From Sulfurovum sp. (GTDB lineage: Bacteria > Campylobacterota > Campylobacteria > Campylobacterales > Sulfurovaceae), in contig JALSTF010000112.1 in assembly GCA_026983895.1 (NCBI GenBank), positions 1 through 14,547 of the forward strand: 14,547 nucleotides of DNA. The letters are read 5' to 3'. The stretch's first letter is position 1. Every line of letters begins with the position of its first letter. This document shows, in pieces, positions 1 to 6,842 of the stretch. A program made the position numbers and the translations under genes. Below the pieces are notes generated by a model, which worked only from the letters and a program-made list of their open reading frames with translations, had not been told where the DNA came from and searched no databases.

Positions 1-1
1 C

Positions 2-691
2 AGTACGGTAAAGCAGCTCTCTTTGGAATTCTACCCCAAATGGTACAGTGTCAACGACATTACCTTTCAGGGGAATATCGGTGTCGATAAGATATTCCGG
101 GAGTCCGACTGGATAACCTTCTATATGAAGCCCTCCACGACCTATGCGCTTGGTTACAACTTTGCCCTGCATGGCGGTCTCGGGTTTTACTACACGAACA
201 ACAAAACGATAAACAACATCAAAGAGTGGAGACCTTTTATCGGGCTCAGCCATTTTACCAATTTTACCGACAAATGGGCGATCAGCAGCTACTTTAGAGC
301 AGAAGAGCGGTTTCGTACTGCAGTCGGTACCGATAACAGCTCCAAAACAACAAGGATCCGCCTGCGCTTGCGTAACTCCTACAGGCTCAATCCTCTCTCC
401 GTTTCCCATTCCTGGCATAAAATCACCCTGGATCTGGAAGGATTCAAGAGTTTCAACGATGATGCAGCAGTGACACCCACCTATGATTATGATACACAGG
501 TGAAACTGGGTCTGGAACGCAGTTTGGAAGAGAACCGGAAGATCCGCTTCGAGCTGGCATGGAAGTACAAGAGTCAGCCAAGAGAGATATCGAACTCCGA
601 TATCAATACGATCTATTTCAAGATACAGTATTTCCCAAGCTGGGGAAGCAGACTGCGAAACAGATTGCGTGACAGAGATATTGATGAGTAA
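2..691 (+). CDS. DUF2490-like outer-membrane beta-barrel protein, 3' part
   Basis: The reading frame is open to the left edge, so this is the C-terminal ~229 residues of a gene whose start lies outside the window; an internal TTG at 23 is not a credible start. The protein alternates short amphipathic strands rich in Tyr, Phe, Trp and Arg with turns, as in an outer-membrane barrel. The strands around FRAEERF and RLRLRNSYRL, followed by a LEGFKSFND segment and a final strand ending in YFKIQYF, resemble the DUF2490 family of uncharacterised outer-membrane proteins. A short charged tail (RLRNRLRDRDIDE) follows the last strand, which is unusual because most barrels end on an aromatic residue. The substrate or role cannot be told. 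A phosphatase gene follows 54 bases later. Barrel fold: fairly confident; family name: moderate. Confidence 0.6.
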   Translation, partial: STVKQLSLEFYPKWYSVNDITFQGNIGVDKIFRESDWITFYMKPSTTYALGYNFALHGGLGFYYTNNKTINNIKEWRPFIGLSHFTNFTDKWAISSYFRAEERFRTAVGTDNSSKTTRIRLRLRNSYRLNPLSVSHSWHKITLDLEGFKSFNDDAAVTPTYDYDTQVKLGLERSLEENRKIRFELAWKYKSQPREISNSDINTIYFKIQYFPSWGSRLRNRLRDRDIDE

Positions 692-705
692 GGATATTAC
701 TTATC

Positions 706-714
706 TGTTATGAT
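706..714 (+). promoter_or_regulatory. Extended -10 promoter candidate for the phosphatase gene
   Basis: TGT followed by TATGAT lies in the 54-base gap between the barrel gene and the phosphatase gene, about 31 bases before the ATG. No good -35 hexamer is visible. An AAAGGA ribosome-binding site follows at about 732-737. This suggests the phosphatase is transcribed at least partly on its own. Confidence 0.4.
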
Positions 715-745
715 ATGAAAACTAATTTATAAAGGAAAACTTTTA

Positions 746-2464
746 ATGCTACTAAAAACACTTATTGCGGGGACATTGCTTTTAGGCAGTTTGTCACTCT
801 TTGCTGCAGAACAAACGCCACAAAAAACAAGCCCAAAACCAAAACTCATTTTACAGATCACGGTCGATCAGCTACGCGGAGATCTGCCTGACAAGTTCAT
901 GAAGAATATGGGAGAGGGCGGTTTCCGCTGGCTCAAGAAGAACGGACTCTGGTATAAAAATGCCCACTATACCTACTCGAACACGGAAACCGTGGTCGGG
1001 CATACCACACTGGCTACGGGTACCATTCCGGCCATCCACGGCATGGTTTCCAACGTCTGGTACGACAGGGACAAAAAGAGGTTGGTCTATAACATCGAGG
1101 ACAAGCGTTATCACATACTCTCCAAAAATGCGGACATCGATGACTCTACGGAAGTTGATGCATCACAGGCTTTGGCCGGGACGGACGGACGTTCTCCTGC
1201 GAACATCCTGGTGAGTACTTTTTCTGATGAACTCTCGCTCTTTAACAACGGGAAATCAAAAGTATTTGGCGTCTCAGTCAAAGACAGGGGTGCGGTCACG
1301 CTTGCTGGGCACAATGGAAAAGCCTTCTGGTTCTCGAAGACAAGCGGGGAGTTCATCACCTCTTCCTATTATTACGACAAGTACCCTGACTGGGTCAAAA
1401 AGTTCAACGACCAAAAGCTGGCAGAACGGTACAGCGGAAAGTCATGGACGCTGATATACGACAAAAGCAAATATATGTTCGGCAACTCAGATGACAACCC
1501 CTGGGAAGAGGACTATGCCGGTTTCGGTCGGATCTTTCCGCACAAGTATGGCGACAAATCCAGTAAGTACTTCAACCACCATCTTACCTTCTCTCCCGCC
1601 GGTGACGAACTGACACTGGATTTTGCCAAAGCGATCATAGAGAATGAGAAGATGGGACAGCATGATGTCGCGGACTATCTTGCCGTCTCCTTCTCCTCGA
1701 CGGACTATGTGGGGCATCTCTTCGGCCCTTCGAGTCTGGAGTCCGAAGACAATATGCTGCGTCTGGACAAAACACTGGCCTCTCTCTTCAAGTTCGTCGA
1801 TGAAAAAGTGGGACTGGAGAATACGCTCATCGTCCTCTCCGCCGACCATGGCGCACCCGAAGCTCCGGCCTACCTGAAAAAACTCGGTATAGAAGCGAAA
1901 TGGATCGCACCATTAAGTTGGAACAAAAAGCCTTCATTGAAGAGACTGGAAAAGAAATTTGGCGTAGGGCAGGCGCTGATCGAAGCCTTTTTCCCTCCCT
2001 ATCTCTACCTGAACCATACCGTTATTAAAGAAAAAGGGCTCGACTTGGCAGAAGTACAAAAAGCGGTCGCCAAAGAGATCATGGACATTGACGGTATTGC
2101 CCTGACAGTGACGAGCAGCGAGATGCGCAACAATACACTTCCCAATACCTATTTGTACCGTGCAGCCCTGAACAACTTCAATGCCAAACGTTCGGGGGAT
2201 ATTCTCATCCTCTTCGAGCCGCAGTGTTTCGCCAACGATATGGACGGCGGTGCCATCATGGCATCCAACCACGGCGGCCCATGGACGTACGATACGTTTG
2301 TACCGATCATATTTGCAGGGGACGGTATCAAAGGGAAACAAATCTATAGAGCCGTAAAGCCCAACGATATTGCCCCGACACTCTCCGCTGTTGTCAATGC
2401 AAAATCTCCATCAGGCGCAAATGGGGATATTCTTGAAGAGGTGCTTGAAACTGCCGGACGGTAG
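746..2464 (+). CDS. PafA-type secreted alkaline phosphatase
   Basis: Alkaline-phosphatase-superfamily metalloenzyme expected to hydrolyse phosphate monoesters in the periplasm with two zinc ions. Residues 1-20 form a signal peptide ending ...LSLFA-A. The active-site set known from PafA of Elizabethkingia can be placed: Asp41 in VDQLRGD, the Thr82 nucleophile in NTETVVGH, Asn103 in VSNVWYD, Lys179 and Arg181 in VKDRG, Asp320 and His324 in STDYVGH, Asp367-His368 in SADHG, and His509 in SNHGG. Thr as nucleophile plus the Lys-x-Arg pair marks the PafA type rather than the PhoA type, which has Ser and a single Arg. The 572-residue length fits. AAAGGA precedes the ATG. The gene is convergent with the sugar-transfer operon. 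It could supply phosphate from organic sources. No Pho-box was recognised. Family: confident; natural substrate: unknown. Confidence 0.9.
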   Translation: MLLKTLIAGTLLLGSLSLFAAEQTPQKTSPKPKLILQITVDQLRGDLPDKFMKNMGEGGFRWLKKNGLWYKNAHYTYSNTETVVGHTTLATGTIPAIHGMVSNVWYDRDKKRLVYNIEDKRYHILSKNADIDDSTEVDASQALAGTDGRSPANILVSTFSDELSLFNNGKSKVFGVSVKDRGAVTLAGHNGKAFWFSKTSGEFITSSYYYDKYPDWVKKFNDQKLAERYSGKSWTLIYDKSKYMFGNSDDNPWEEDYAGFGRIFPHKYGDKSSKYFNHHLTFSPAGDELTLDFAKAIIENEKMGQHDVADYLAVSFSSTDYVGHLFGPSSLESEDNMLRLDKTLASLFKFVDEKVGLENTLIVLSADHGAPEAPAYLKKLGIEAKWIAPLSWNKKPSLKRLEKKFGVGQALIEAFFPPYLYLNHTVIKEKGLDLAEVQKAVAKEIMDIDGIALTVTSSEMRNNTLPNTYLYRAALNNFNAKRSGDILILFEPQCFANDMDGGAIMASNHGGPWTYDTFVPIIFAGDGIKGKQIYRAVKPNDIAPTLSAVVNAKSPSGANGDILEEVLETAGR

Positions 2465-2491
2465 AGGCGCCCTTAACATTTATCCTGACAG

Positions 2492-2515
2492 CGGAAGCAG
2501 AGCCTTTCGCTTCCG
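2492..2515. terminator. Hairpin between convergent genes, weak terminator candidate
   Basis: A perfect 7-bp stem, CGGAAGC (2492-2498) with GCTTCCG (2509-2515) and a 10-base loop, sits in the 60-base gap between the phosphatase gene and the end of the GT39 gene. It could serve both strands, but neither side has a T-run, so intrinsic termination is uncertain. Confidence 0.4.
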
Positions 2516-2524
2516 AACACATTG

Positions 2525-4147
2525 TCAATAATAGACAGTCCACTTCCCGAGTTTTTTTTCATGCGCATAATGGGACCTGAGCCAATGCAGTGTTTCGGGT
2601 ATGTGTTTTTTGTAAGTTACAAGCAGTGTGGGTTTGGCCATGAGCAGCTTTTGAAGCCGCTTTTGCTCCTGGGGTTTCGTAAGATTATAGAGATATTTTT
2701 TCCACTGCGTATCTGTTTCGAACTGCACTTCCCTGTTGAGCGAACGGTCACCGTTATAGAGCGAAACGATGGATCGGTTCATTTCAAAGGCCAGGGAGGG
2801 CAGCCGTTTGTCGTAGGCGAGGATCTCTCTGTTCTCAAGATGCTCGGCTTTGATCCATTGAGCGACGGGCGTTGCGATCTTGAATGACTGGACACTGTAG
2901 CTGAAGAGAGCTGTGCCTGCAAGAAGAAAATAGGCTGCGGTCACAAAGGAGATCAGGACACTTTTGTTCTTTATCTGCATGGAGGGAGTGCGCCAGAACC
3001 AAACCAGCAGAAGTATGAGCAGTATGGATACGGCGGTGAAAGCAGGGGGAAAATGGATCTTCCCCGGTATCAGGGGTGCAATGCCGAGCGCGAGAAAAAT
3101 GAACAGTGCATACCCGCCGGTAGTGCGCAGTACGGTCTGGGCATAGGATGTCTTGAGCTTTTCGAGCATCAGTGCAGTGAGTACGGCAAAGAGCGGGTAG
3201 AGCGGTAGGATGTAGAGAATGCGCTTGGATGTCGAGATGGAGAAGAAGACCAGAGGTACCAATGTTGTGAAAAGAAGGATCGATTCAATCGTGTCGGGAC
3301 GCAGTTTCAGAGAAAGCCTTTTGGCGAACCACGGCAGTAGAATCAGCCAGGGCATCCCCAAAAGCGGTGCGAGGACAATGAAGTACCAGAATGGTTCGCT
3401 GCGGTTGAAGACATTGTGAGAAAAGCGGTCTACGGTCTGCCGTCCGATGAAGTAGTCCCAGAAGGCAGGATTGTCCACAGCAAGGTAAACGAACCAGGAA
3501 GCGGCAACAAGCAGAAAAAGTCCCCAGGCGATGATATGGTGGATGCTCCAGGCTCTTTTGCTTTTTTCATAGCGGTTGTAGAAGAGGGCAAAGATGACCG
3601 GTGCAAGGAATACCACCGGCCCTTTGGTCAGGAACCCCAGTCCCAGAGAGAGGGTAAAAAGGTAGAGCCAGTGCACACGGCCGTATTTGCGATAGAGAAC
3701 CCAGGCATAGATGCCCAACAGCGTAAAGAGGGTCAGAAAGGTATCCGTCGTCAGATTGCGTGATGCGACAAGTACCAGAGGAAAAGAAAAATAGATCGCA
3801 GAGGCCCAGAGCGCGGTTTCTCTCTTTGGGGTGAACTGAAGGGTCAAAAGATAGACGAGCAGCATTTGCAGCACAATGGCAACCTGAAGAAAAAAGCGCG
3901 CACCAAAAGCATTGATACCGAAAAGTCCGTATCCCAGCGCCGTGATCTGGTAGGTGATCGGCGGTTTGTGGTAGTGATGGATGTCGAGGAGGTTGGGGTG
4001 CAGCCAGTCGCCCGAGATGAACATTTCCCTGCCTATCTCCGCATAGCGCGCATCGCTTGTTTCAATCACTCCGTAACTGCCGGCGGTGATGAGCAAAATG
4101 ATAGAAGCAGCGAGGAGGAGAAAGAATAGATGTCTGTGTCGTGTCAT
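2525..4147 (-). CDS. GT39 / ArnT-like membrane glycosyltransferase
   Basis: Integral inner-membrane GT-C transferase of 540 residues, close to the ~550 of ArnT. Such enzymes move a sugar from a polyprenyl-phosphate donor to lipid A, a protein or another acceptor on the periplasmic side. An N-terminal membrane helix (about 7-27) leads into the first periplasmic loop with ETSDARYAEIGREM (Asp32 is the expected catalytic acid) and HKPPITYQ (60-67), both typical of the PMT/ArnT group. About ten further hydrophobic segments follow, with NLTTDTFLTLF and FLTKGPV between them, and a C-terminal soluble tail. The frame runs open further upstream to 4390, but that part lies inside the LAB_N gene and is soluble, Arg/His/Cys-rich junk; the ATG at 4147 overlaps the LAB_N stop as ATGA, so translation is probably coupled. 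The acceptor and the sugar are unknown. Confidence 0.87.
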   Translation of the reverse strand: MTRHRHLFFLLLAASIILLITAGSYGVIETSDARYAEIGREMFISGDWLHPNLLDIHHYHKPPITYQITALGYGLFGINAFGARFFLQVAIVLQMLLVYLLTLQFTPKRETALWASAIYFSFPLVLVASRNLTTDTFLTLFTLLGIYAWVLYRKYGRVHWLYLFTLSLGLGFLTKGPVVFLAPVIFALFYNRYEKSKRAWSIHHIIAWGLFLLVAASWFVYLAVDNPAFWDYFIGRQTVDRFSHNVFNRSEPFWYFIVLAPLLGMPWLILLPWFAKRLSLKLRPDTIESILLFTTLVPLVFFSISTSKRILYILPLYPLFAVLTALMLEKLKTSYAQTVLRTTGGYALFIFLALGIAPLIPGKIHFPPAFTAVSILLILLLVWFWRTPSMQIKNKSVLISFVTAAYFLLAGTALFSYSVQSFKIATPVAQWIKAEHLENREILAYDKRLPSLAFEMNRSIVSLYNGDRSLNREVQFETDTQWKKYLYNLTKPQEQKRLQKLLMAKPTLLVTYKKHIPETLHWLRSHYAHEKKLGKWTVYY

Positions 4148-4782
4148 GGTGTGTCCTTGTGCTGTCTGCGCCCCAGCATGATATTTCGGATATAGACGAT
4201 GAACCCGAACATCTGGCCTATGAAAAGTACGGGGTCGAGCCGGATCACGGCATAGATGAGGATCATCGCGGAACCGATAAGACTGAGAAGCCAGAAACCG
4301 AAAGGCAGATGCGAGTCTTTGATCTTCTCCGAGTAGATCCACTGGTAGACAAAGCGGAAGGTGAAGATGATCTGTGCAAGGCTCCCCCACAGCAGCAGCC
4401 AGAGCGGTATATCTTTATTGGCAAAAAGCCTGAGCGTGTCTATCTCGCCGTTGTTAAAGCCGTGGTAGATGGCGATGAAAGGGAAGAGGATCAGAAAAAT
4501 CCTGAATGCCGAGGGCAGTCTCTTCCAGCGGTGCTGAAGCTGAAGATTCCTGATATAGATGAAGTAAGTGATGGTCTGTCCTAGCATAATGGCAAAGTCA
4601 TCCCTGAGCCATCCGTAGAGGAACATGAGCAGCGATGCCGCAAGGCTCAGTTCCCAGAAAAGCTGGGGTGTCAAAACCCGTTTGACCTTTTCGGATTTGA
4701 TCCACTGTACAAGCAGGCGGGCGGAAAAAAGTATCTGTGCCGCAAAGCCTACGAGGTAGACCCCTGTACTGTAGTGGTTCAT
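4144..4782 (-). CDS. Tandem LAB_N-domain membrane protein, possible lipid-sugar translocase
   Basis: A 212-residue membrane protein built from two copies of the lipid-A-disaccharide synthase N-terminal (LAB_N) domain, roughly residues 10-82 and 131-203, joined by a hydrophobic stretch (about 94-107). The copies align at an offset of 121 residues: AQILF/AQIIF, QWIKSEK/QWIYSEK, FW, GQ and YIRN all recur. No LpxB glycosyltransferase domain is attached. LAB_N belongs to the MtN3/PQ-loop-like group of three-helix bundles (established knowledge), in which a 3+1+3 arrangement gives SWEET-type transporters. Both ends overlap neighbours by ATGA: the GT2 gene upstream and the GT39 gene downstream. From its place between donor synthesis and periplasmic transfer I infer a role in flipping or handling the lipid-linked sugar. 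The domain call is confident; the function is a hypothesis. Confidence 0.85.
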   Translation of the reverse strand: MNHYSTGVYLVGFAAQILFSARLLVQWIKSEKVKRVLTPQLFWELSLAASLLMFLYGWLRDDFAIMLGQTITYFIYIRNLQLQHRWKRLPSAFRIFLILFPFIAIYHGFNNGEIDTLRLFANKDIPLWLLLWGSLAQIIFTFRFVYQWIYSEKIKDSHLPFGFWLLSLIGSAMILIYAVIRLDPVLFIGQMFGFIVYIRNIMLGRRQHKDTP

Positions 4783-5510
4783 CGGCCCTCTTCAAGGGTA
4801 TGGTCCGCGATCTCGTAGCGGATATATCTGCTTCTCATCCACCGGTACGCAAACAGGTCCTGAAGCGGCCGTACGGAACGGTTGAAGATGTTAAATTTGG
4901 ACTGGCCGGCTTCACGCTCGAAGTGTTGTACTTCGATCTGTTTTACCTTCCCTGATTCAAGCAGTATGAGTGCGGGAATGAAGCGGTGCATACCGTCAAA
5001 GAAAGGCAGACGCTGTGCCATATCGGTCCTGATCACTTTAAGCGGGCAGCCTGTGTCTATAATGCCGTCATCGATGAGTGAACGACGGATCTTGTTCGCG
5101 AAGGTGGACTGTATTTTTTTGCTGAGCGTATCTTTTCGTTTTGCACGGTAGCCGATGACGGCATCGTAATCGCCGATCTCTTCAAGCAGTGTGTCAAAAT
5201 CGAAAGGGGTGGTCTGCAGGTCCGCGTCGATATAGCCAAGCAGCGGCGTTTTGCAATGGTCGATGCCCGCTTTGATGGCGGTACTGAGCCCGCGGTTTTC
5301 TTTGAACCTGATATAGGAAAAGTCCGGGTTGCTGCAGATCGACGCTATCTTTTCCATGCTGCCGTCGCTCGATCCGTCATCTACAAAAAGCACCTGACTC
5401 TTGACAGATGCCTGATCAAGATAGTTTTTAAGTACATCAGCCAGCCGGTCCAGGCTTTCCACTTCATTGTAAACAGGGACGATAATGGTCATTTTGTTTT
5501 CGTTATTCAC
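4779..5510 (-). CDS. GT2 family polyprenyl-phosphate glycosyltransferase (DPM1/ArnC-like)
   Basis: A 243-residue GT-A fold enzyme likely to transfer a sugar from a nucleotide donor to polyprenyl phosphate on the cytoplasmic face. Family motifs are IIVPVYNE (9-16), VDDGSSDGS (43-51), ENRGLSTAIKAGI (71-83) and the metal-binding DAD at 95-97 followed by LQ, then GYRAKRKD (120-127). There is no C-terminal transmembrane pair, so it resembles soluble DPM1 rather than ArnC or GtrB with membrane anchors. The start is GTG at 5510, with GGCGG about 9 bases upstream; the in-frame ATG seven codons in (5492) has only a weak site and is the alternative. It is the first gene of the coupled minus-strand trio. 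The sugar cannot be told from sequence. Confidence 0.88.
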   Translation of the reverse strand: MNNENKMTIIVPVYNEVESLDRLADVLKNYLDQASVKSQVLFVDDGSSDGSMEKIASICSNPDFSYIRFKENRGLSTAIKAGIDHCKTPLLGYIDADLQTTPFDFDTLLEEIGDYDAVIGYRAKRKDTLSKKIQSTFANKIRRSLIDDGIIDTGCPLKVIRTDMAQRLPFFDGMHRFIPALILLESGKVKQIEVQHFEREAGQSKFNIFNRSVRPLQDLFAYRWMRSRYIRYEIADHTLEEGR

Positions 5511-5644
5511 AGTAGGGTTCCGCCTTTAGAGGATAAGAGTGTTATTTTATCCTTTTTTTTATTTTGTCTCTATTAGCATGGATTTTCTCTGTTTTTAAGC
5601 TGGATTCCATTATGATTAATTATAACTATTTATGGGAGAGAATA
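5511..5644. promoter_or_regulatory. Divergent intergenic region between sugar-transfer operon and propeller gene
   Basis: This AT-rich 134-base region must hold both start signals. For the minus strand, TAAAAT (complement of 5544-5549) is a possible -10. For the plus strand, TATGAT (5611-5616) or TATAAC (5621-5626) are candidates, and a strong GGGAGAG ribosome-binding site at 5634-5640 serves the ATG at 5645. None has a clear -35. The hairpin with a T-run at 5530-5560 is listed separately. Confidence 0.45.
5530..5560 (+). terminator. Intrinsic-terminator-like hairpin with T8, in a divergent gap
   Basis: AGGATAA (5530-5536) pairs perfectly with TTATCCT (5547-5553); a G-T and an A-T pair extend the stem inward to a 6-base loop, and eight T residues (5553-5560) follow. 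The stem is AT-rich. The plus-strand orientation faces the propeller gene, yet no plus-strand gene lies upstream, so it may stop antisense transcription of the GT2 gene, attenuate a leader, or act as an operator. Confidence 0.5.
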
Positions 5645-6805
5645 ATGAAAAGAATTTTGACAGGAATATTATGTACAGGTATGACACTTTATGCTGCCCA
5701 GAACAGTGCGACATTCAGCAAACTGTTTGGCGGGGATGAAGATGATGTGGCCAAAGCGGTCGTGAAAACAGAAAATGGTTTTCTTGTTGCAGGGAAAACA
5801 AAAAGTTTTACAAAACATCGGGATTTCGATGCCTATCTCATCAAAATAGACAGCAAAGGGAAAAAGATCTGGTCAAAGGTTTACGGGGGAGAGGATGATG
5901 AAGAGGCGAATGATGTAGTACGTTTTGAGGACGGCTATGTTTTTGTCGGTTCTACGGAGACATACGGCAATGAACGGATGAGCTTCTATATGGTACGTGT
6001 GGATGATGCCGGAAAAATGCTGTGGCAAAGTGCATTTTACCGTGATGAGGATGATGAATATTATGGTACCTCTTTGGCTGCGAGGGGCAAAGAACTTGTC
6101 TTTGCCGGCTATGAGCGCCACTTGCAGTTCTTCGGGGAGAAACTCAACCCCTATGTTTTTAAGACCGATGCGAACGGAGACAGACTATGGGGCGGATATT
6201 ATGGAGGGAAAGAAGAAGACCGTGCACGGGAGATCATCAAGACAGACGGCGGGTATCTGATAGTGGGCGATACGGAAAGTCTGGGTGACAACGACCCGGA
6301 CATGTATATGGCAAAGATCAGCGAATCGGGAAAGCGTGAATGGTATACCGGTTTTGGAGGCGATGACGATGACATCGCCTATGCCGTAACTAGGACAGAT
6401 AATGGCTATCTGCTCGTAGGCAGTACGGACAGTTTTGGACGCAACTATAAAAGTGTCTATGCGGTAAGGACCGACAGGAACGGAAAAAAGATCTGGTCCA
6501 ATATCTACGGGGGTACACGAGAGGATGAAGCCTTCGGTGTGACACGCAGTGCGGATGGCGGTTTTGTGATCGTAGGCCGTTCGGAGAGCTTTTCCCGACG
6601 CAAAGGATTCGATCTCTATCTATTGAAGATCGACGGGAAAGGGAAAGTGTTGTGGGAACGTACCTATGGAGGAGAGAGTGACGATGCAGGGTATGATATC
6701 ATAGCACTCGAAGATGGGTACATGATCGTGGGAGAGCAAAAAACGCCCCGAAGACGCGACAGTGATGTCTGGATACTCAAAGTAGATCTCAACGGCAGGC
6801 TCTGA
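5645..6805 (+). CDS. Secreted seven-repeat beta-propeller-like protein
   Basis: I do not recognise a named gene. The 386-residue protein starts with a signal peptide (MKRILTGILCTGMTLYAAQ) and is otherwise seven tandem repeats of 49-55 residues, at about 22-76, 77-127, 128-182, 183-233, 234-284, 285-337 and 338-386. The repeat consensus is (F/Y)GG, an acidic run, A, hydrophobics, T-x-D-G-(Y/F)-hydrophobic-VG-x-(T/S)-x-S, then D-x-Y-hydrophobic-(K/R)-x-D-x-x-G-K-x-x-W. Seven four-stranded units of this size strongly suggest a seven-bladed propeller. Blade 3 is degenerate: FYR replaces the aromatic-GG. Each blade carries acidic residues just after GG (DEDD, EDDEE, DEDDE, KEED, DDDD, REDE, ESDD), which would cluster on one face and might bind metal. 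The frame is open 27 codons further upstream to 5564, but the ATG at 5645 has the GGGAGAG site and the signal peptide. Function unknown; periplasmic or extracellular. Confidence 0.82.
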   Translation: MKRILTGILCTGMTLYAAQNSATFSKLFGGDEDDVAKAVVKTENGFLVAGKTKSFTKHRDFDAYLIKIDSKGKKIWSKVYGGEDDEEANDVVRFEDGYVFVGSTETYGNERMSFYMVRVDDAGKMLWQSAFYRDEDDEYYGTSLAARGKELVFAGYERHLQFFGEKLNPYVFKTDANGDRLWGGYYGGKEEDRAREIIKTDGGYLIVGDTESLGDNDPDMYMAKISESGKREWYTGFGGDDDDIAYAVTRTDNGYLLVGSTDSFGRNYKSVYAVRTDRNGKKIWSNIYGGTREDEAFGVTRSADGGFVIVGRSESFSRRKGFDLYLLKIDGKGKVLWERTYGGESDDAGYDIIALEDGYMIVGEQKTPRRRDSDVWILKVDLNGRL

Positions 6806-6813
6806 TTAAATTT

Positions 6814-6822
6814 TGATATAAT
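6814..6822 (+). promoter_or_regulatory. Extended -10 promoter candidate for the adaptor-molybdoenzyme pair
   Basis: TGA-TATAAT lies in the 37-base gap after the propeller gene stop, about 20 bases before the ATG at 6843, giving a leader of roughly a dozen bases that includes AAAAGGATAG as ribosome-binding site. There is no clear -35. Confidence 0.55.
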
Positions 6823-6842
6823 CTGTCAAAAAAAGGATAGGT

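Noticed and set aside
1487..1849. Antisense open frame within the phosphatase gene
   Set aside because: The phosphatase active-site residues on the plus strand explain the region; the antisense product shows no family signature.
4148..4390. 81-codon upstream extension of the GT39 gene in the same frame
   Set aside because: It lies wholly inside the LAB_N gene, has no transferase or signal features, and the ATG at 4147 overlaps the LAB_N stop as ATGA with a membrane helix directly after it.
5531..5552. GGATAA/TTATCC repeat as a shared operator with the GGATAAT/ATTATCC repeat at 9446-9471
   Set aside because: The arm order is opposite, spacers differ (10 against 12), and GGATA recurs before genes as a ribosome-binding sequence, so likeness is probably chance.
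5564..5644. 27-codon upstream extension of the propeller gene
   Set aside because: It would place residues before a clear signal peptide; GGGAGAG directly before the ATG at 5645 supports the shorter form.
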